Of a stretch of 13,856 nucleotides of DNA, positions 13,229 through 13,856 are shown piece by piece; the stretch's first letter is position 1; each line of letters begins with the position of its first letter. A program made the position numbers and the translations under genes. The notes beneath the pieces are model-generated. The model was not told the origin of the DNA. It did not search any database and worked only from the letters and a program-made list of their open reading frames with translations. Origin of the DNA: Bifidobacterium breve (lineage in GTDB: Bacteria > Actinomycetota > Acidimicrobiia > Acidimicrobiales > Ilumatobacteraceae). The stretch covers positions 1 to 13,856 of the forward strand of contig CAMDER010000030.1 of assembly GCA_945896935.1 (NCBI GenBank), given 5' to 3'.

Positions 13229-13620
13229 AAGTTGGTATTTCTCTTGCGAGTTTTATCAGCGCTGATTTCATCCGGCTTTTTGATTTCTACTCAAAGACTT
13301 TTGATTTACCAGAGGTAGAAGATTTACGAAGTGAAATATTTCGCGGAGCAGATGCATCCGGCGTCATCATCGGATTCTCCGCACCAGTTGTCTACGAAAT
13401 GTTGAATATCCAAGAATGGGCCAACCCTAAGGGCACAACTCAATATTTGACTTTTGAATGTGAAAGCGACCAGCACGTTGCTGACGCGACACAAAGAGCG
13501 GTTGCTAACGGTGCACGTCTTTTGCATGATCCGTATGAGACGTATTACGGCGCATATCAATCAGTGTTGGCAGATCCCGACGGAAATGTGTTTCGAATCA
13601 ACTATTTCCGACCAGCGTGA
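13225..13620 (+). CDS. VOC-fold (glyoxalase/bleomycin-resistance-like) protein
   Basis: This 131-aa protein has one pair of beta-alpha-beta-beta-beta modules. The recognisable parts are FIRLFDFYSKTFDLPEV (first helix), TQYLTFECESDQHVADATQRAVANGARLLHDPYETYYGAYQSVLADPDGNVFRINYF (second module with the DPDGN turn). Many VOC enzymes bind a metal through His/Glu residues on the first and last strands. Here the usual first-strand His is absent (KVGISLASF), and the post-DPDGN strand reads VFRINYF, without the usual Glu. It may therefore be a binding protein or a metal-free enzyme. The start is GTG 13225, overlapping the oxygenase stop as GTGA, so it is translationally coupled and probably acts on the oxygenase substrate or product. 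The reaction is not predictable. Confidence 0.82.
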   Translation: MKVGISLASFISADFIRLFDFYSKTFDLPEVEDLRSEIFRGADASGVIIGFSAPVVYEMLNIQEWANPKGTTQYLTFECESDQHVADATQRAVANGARLLHDPYETYYGAYQSVLADPDGNVFRINYFRPA

Positions 13621-13701
13621 CTGAGTCGCCATCTGCAGTGTCAAAACTAATGACTCTGGATAAAAATTAGTATTCCGACCAAATTTCCGCAGTCAGTCAC
13701 G

Positions 13702-13856
13702 ATCGGTAGGCAACTTGCGCCGGTTATTTTTGTGTTGTTGTGGAGTACCGGTTTCATCGTGGCGCGTTACGGAACACGCGATGCGGGGCCGATGACATTT
13801 TTGTTCATGCGTATGATCATTGCGGCGGCAGTGTTGTGGGTAATTGCGATTGCGAC
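13702..13856 (+). CDS. DMT/EamA-family transporter, N-terminal fragment (runs off the right edge)
   Basis: The frame encodes QLAPVIFVLLWSTGFIVARYGTRDAGPMTFLFMRMIIAAAVLWVIAIA, which matches the first two membrane helices of EamA/DMT drug-metabolite exporters; the LLWSTGFIVARYG motif is characteristic. The rest lies outside the window. The frame is open from 13654, after a TGA, but has no ATG, GTG or TTG until GTG 13732, which lies within the first helix. ATC 13702 or ATT 13672 could be starts, or the true start may have been altered. No clear Shine-Dalgarno sequence or terminator is visible in the 81 bases after the VOC gene, so it is unclear whether it belongs to the operon. Confidence 0.72.
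   Translation, partial: MGRQLAPVIFVLLWSTGFIVARYGTRDAGPMTFLFMRMIIAAAVLWVIAIA

Noticed and set aside
1..13856. Mobile element, prophage, CRISPR array, tRNA or rRNA
   Set aside because: I found no transposase or integrase frames, no regularly spaced repeats and no recognisable RNA gene. Every long stretch is accounted for by metabolic, transport or regulatory genes.

Overview
The window looks like chromosomal DNA of an actinobacterium, most likely an Acidimicrobiia-type organism (inference). Three things suggest this. There are two coenzyme-F420-type oxidoreductases (a PPOX-fold protein and an LLM-class protein). The solute-binding protein is a Tat lipoprotein with an 'ACGGDDD' mature start typical of actinobacteria. 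Genes are tightly packed with frequent ATGA/GTGA overlaps. Base composition looks near 50% GC by eye (not counted). I see no mobile element, tRNA, rRNA or CRISPR array, and no gene-free stretch over 300 bases.

Left flank (1-1966): on the minus strand lie the N-terminal part of an HrpB-type DEAH-box helicase, cut by the window edge, and just upstream of it a thioredoxin-fold protein without a CxxC motif. A PPOX/F420-type flavin-fold oxidoreductase diverges from them on the plus strand.

Centre (1989-8481): a MocR/GabR-type regulator (GntR winged helix fused to an aminotransferase-fold domain) is transcribed leftward. Diverging from it is a plus-strand run of reductive pyrimidine-catabolism genes: N-carbamoyl-beta-alanine amidohydrolase, dihydropyrimidinase (hydA), CoA-acylating (methyl)malonate-semialdehyde dehydrogenase (mmsA) and an F420-type LLM oxidoreductase. 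The 177-bp divergent control region contains three alternating ATTGT/ACAAT half-sites exactly 11 bp apart, plus a separate LacI-like palindrome.

Right part (8478-13620): the LLM gene overlaps by 4 nt a ribose-type ABC importer (double ATPase, permease, Tat-lipoprotein binding protein). An isopenicillin-N-synthase-type Fe(II)/2-oxoglutarate oxygenase and a VOC-fold protein follow, also overlapping by 4 nt. A DMT/EamA exporter gene begins at the right edge and runs out of the window.

Together, 3552-13620 reads as one import-and-degrade unit. A pyrimidine, nucleoside or related ureide would be taken up by the ABC system, perhaps oxidised by the Fe(II)/2OG enzyme, ring-opened by HydA, decarbamoylated to a beta-amino acid and, after a transamination, converted to acetyl- or propionyl-CoA by MmsA. 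Two expected steps have no gene here: pyrimidine-ring reduction (PreA/PreT or DPD) and the beta-alanine transaminase. The LLM oxidoreductase is a candidate for the first. The MocR protein is the only PLP-fold protein in the window and probably senses the beta-amino acid rather than converting it.
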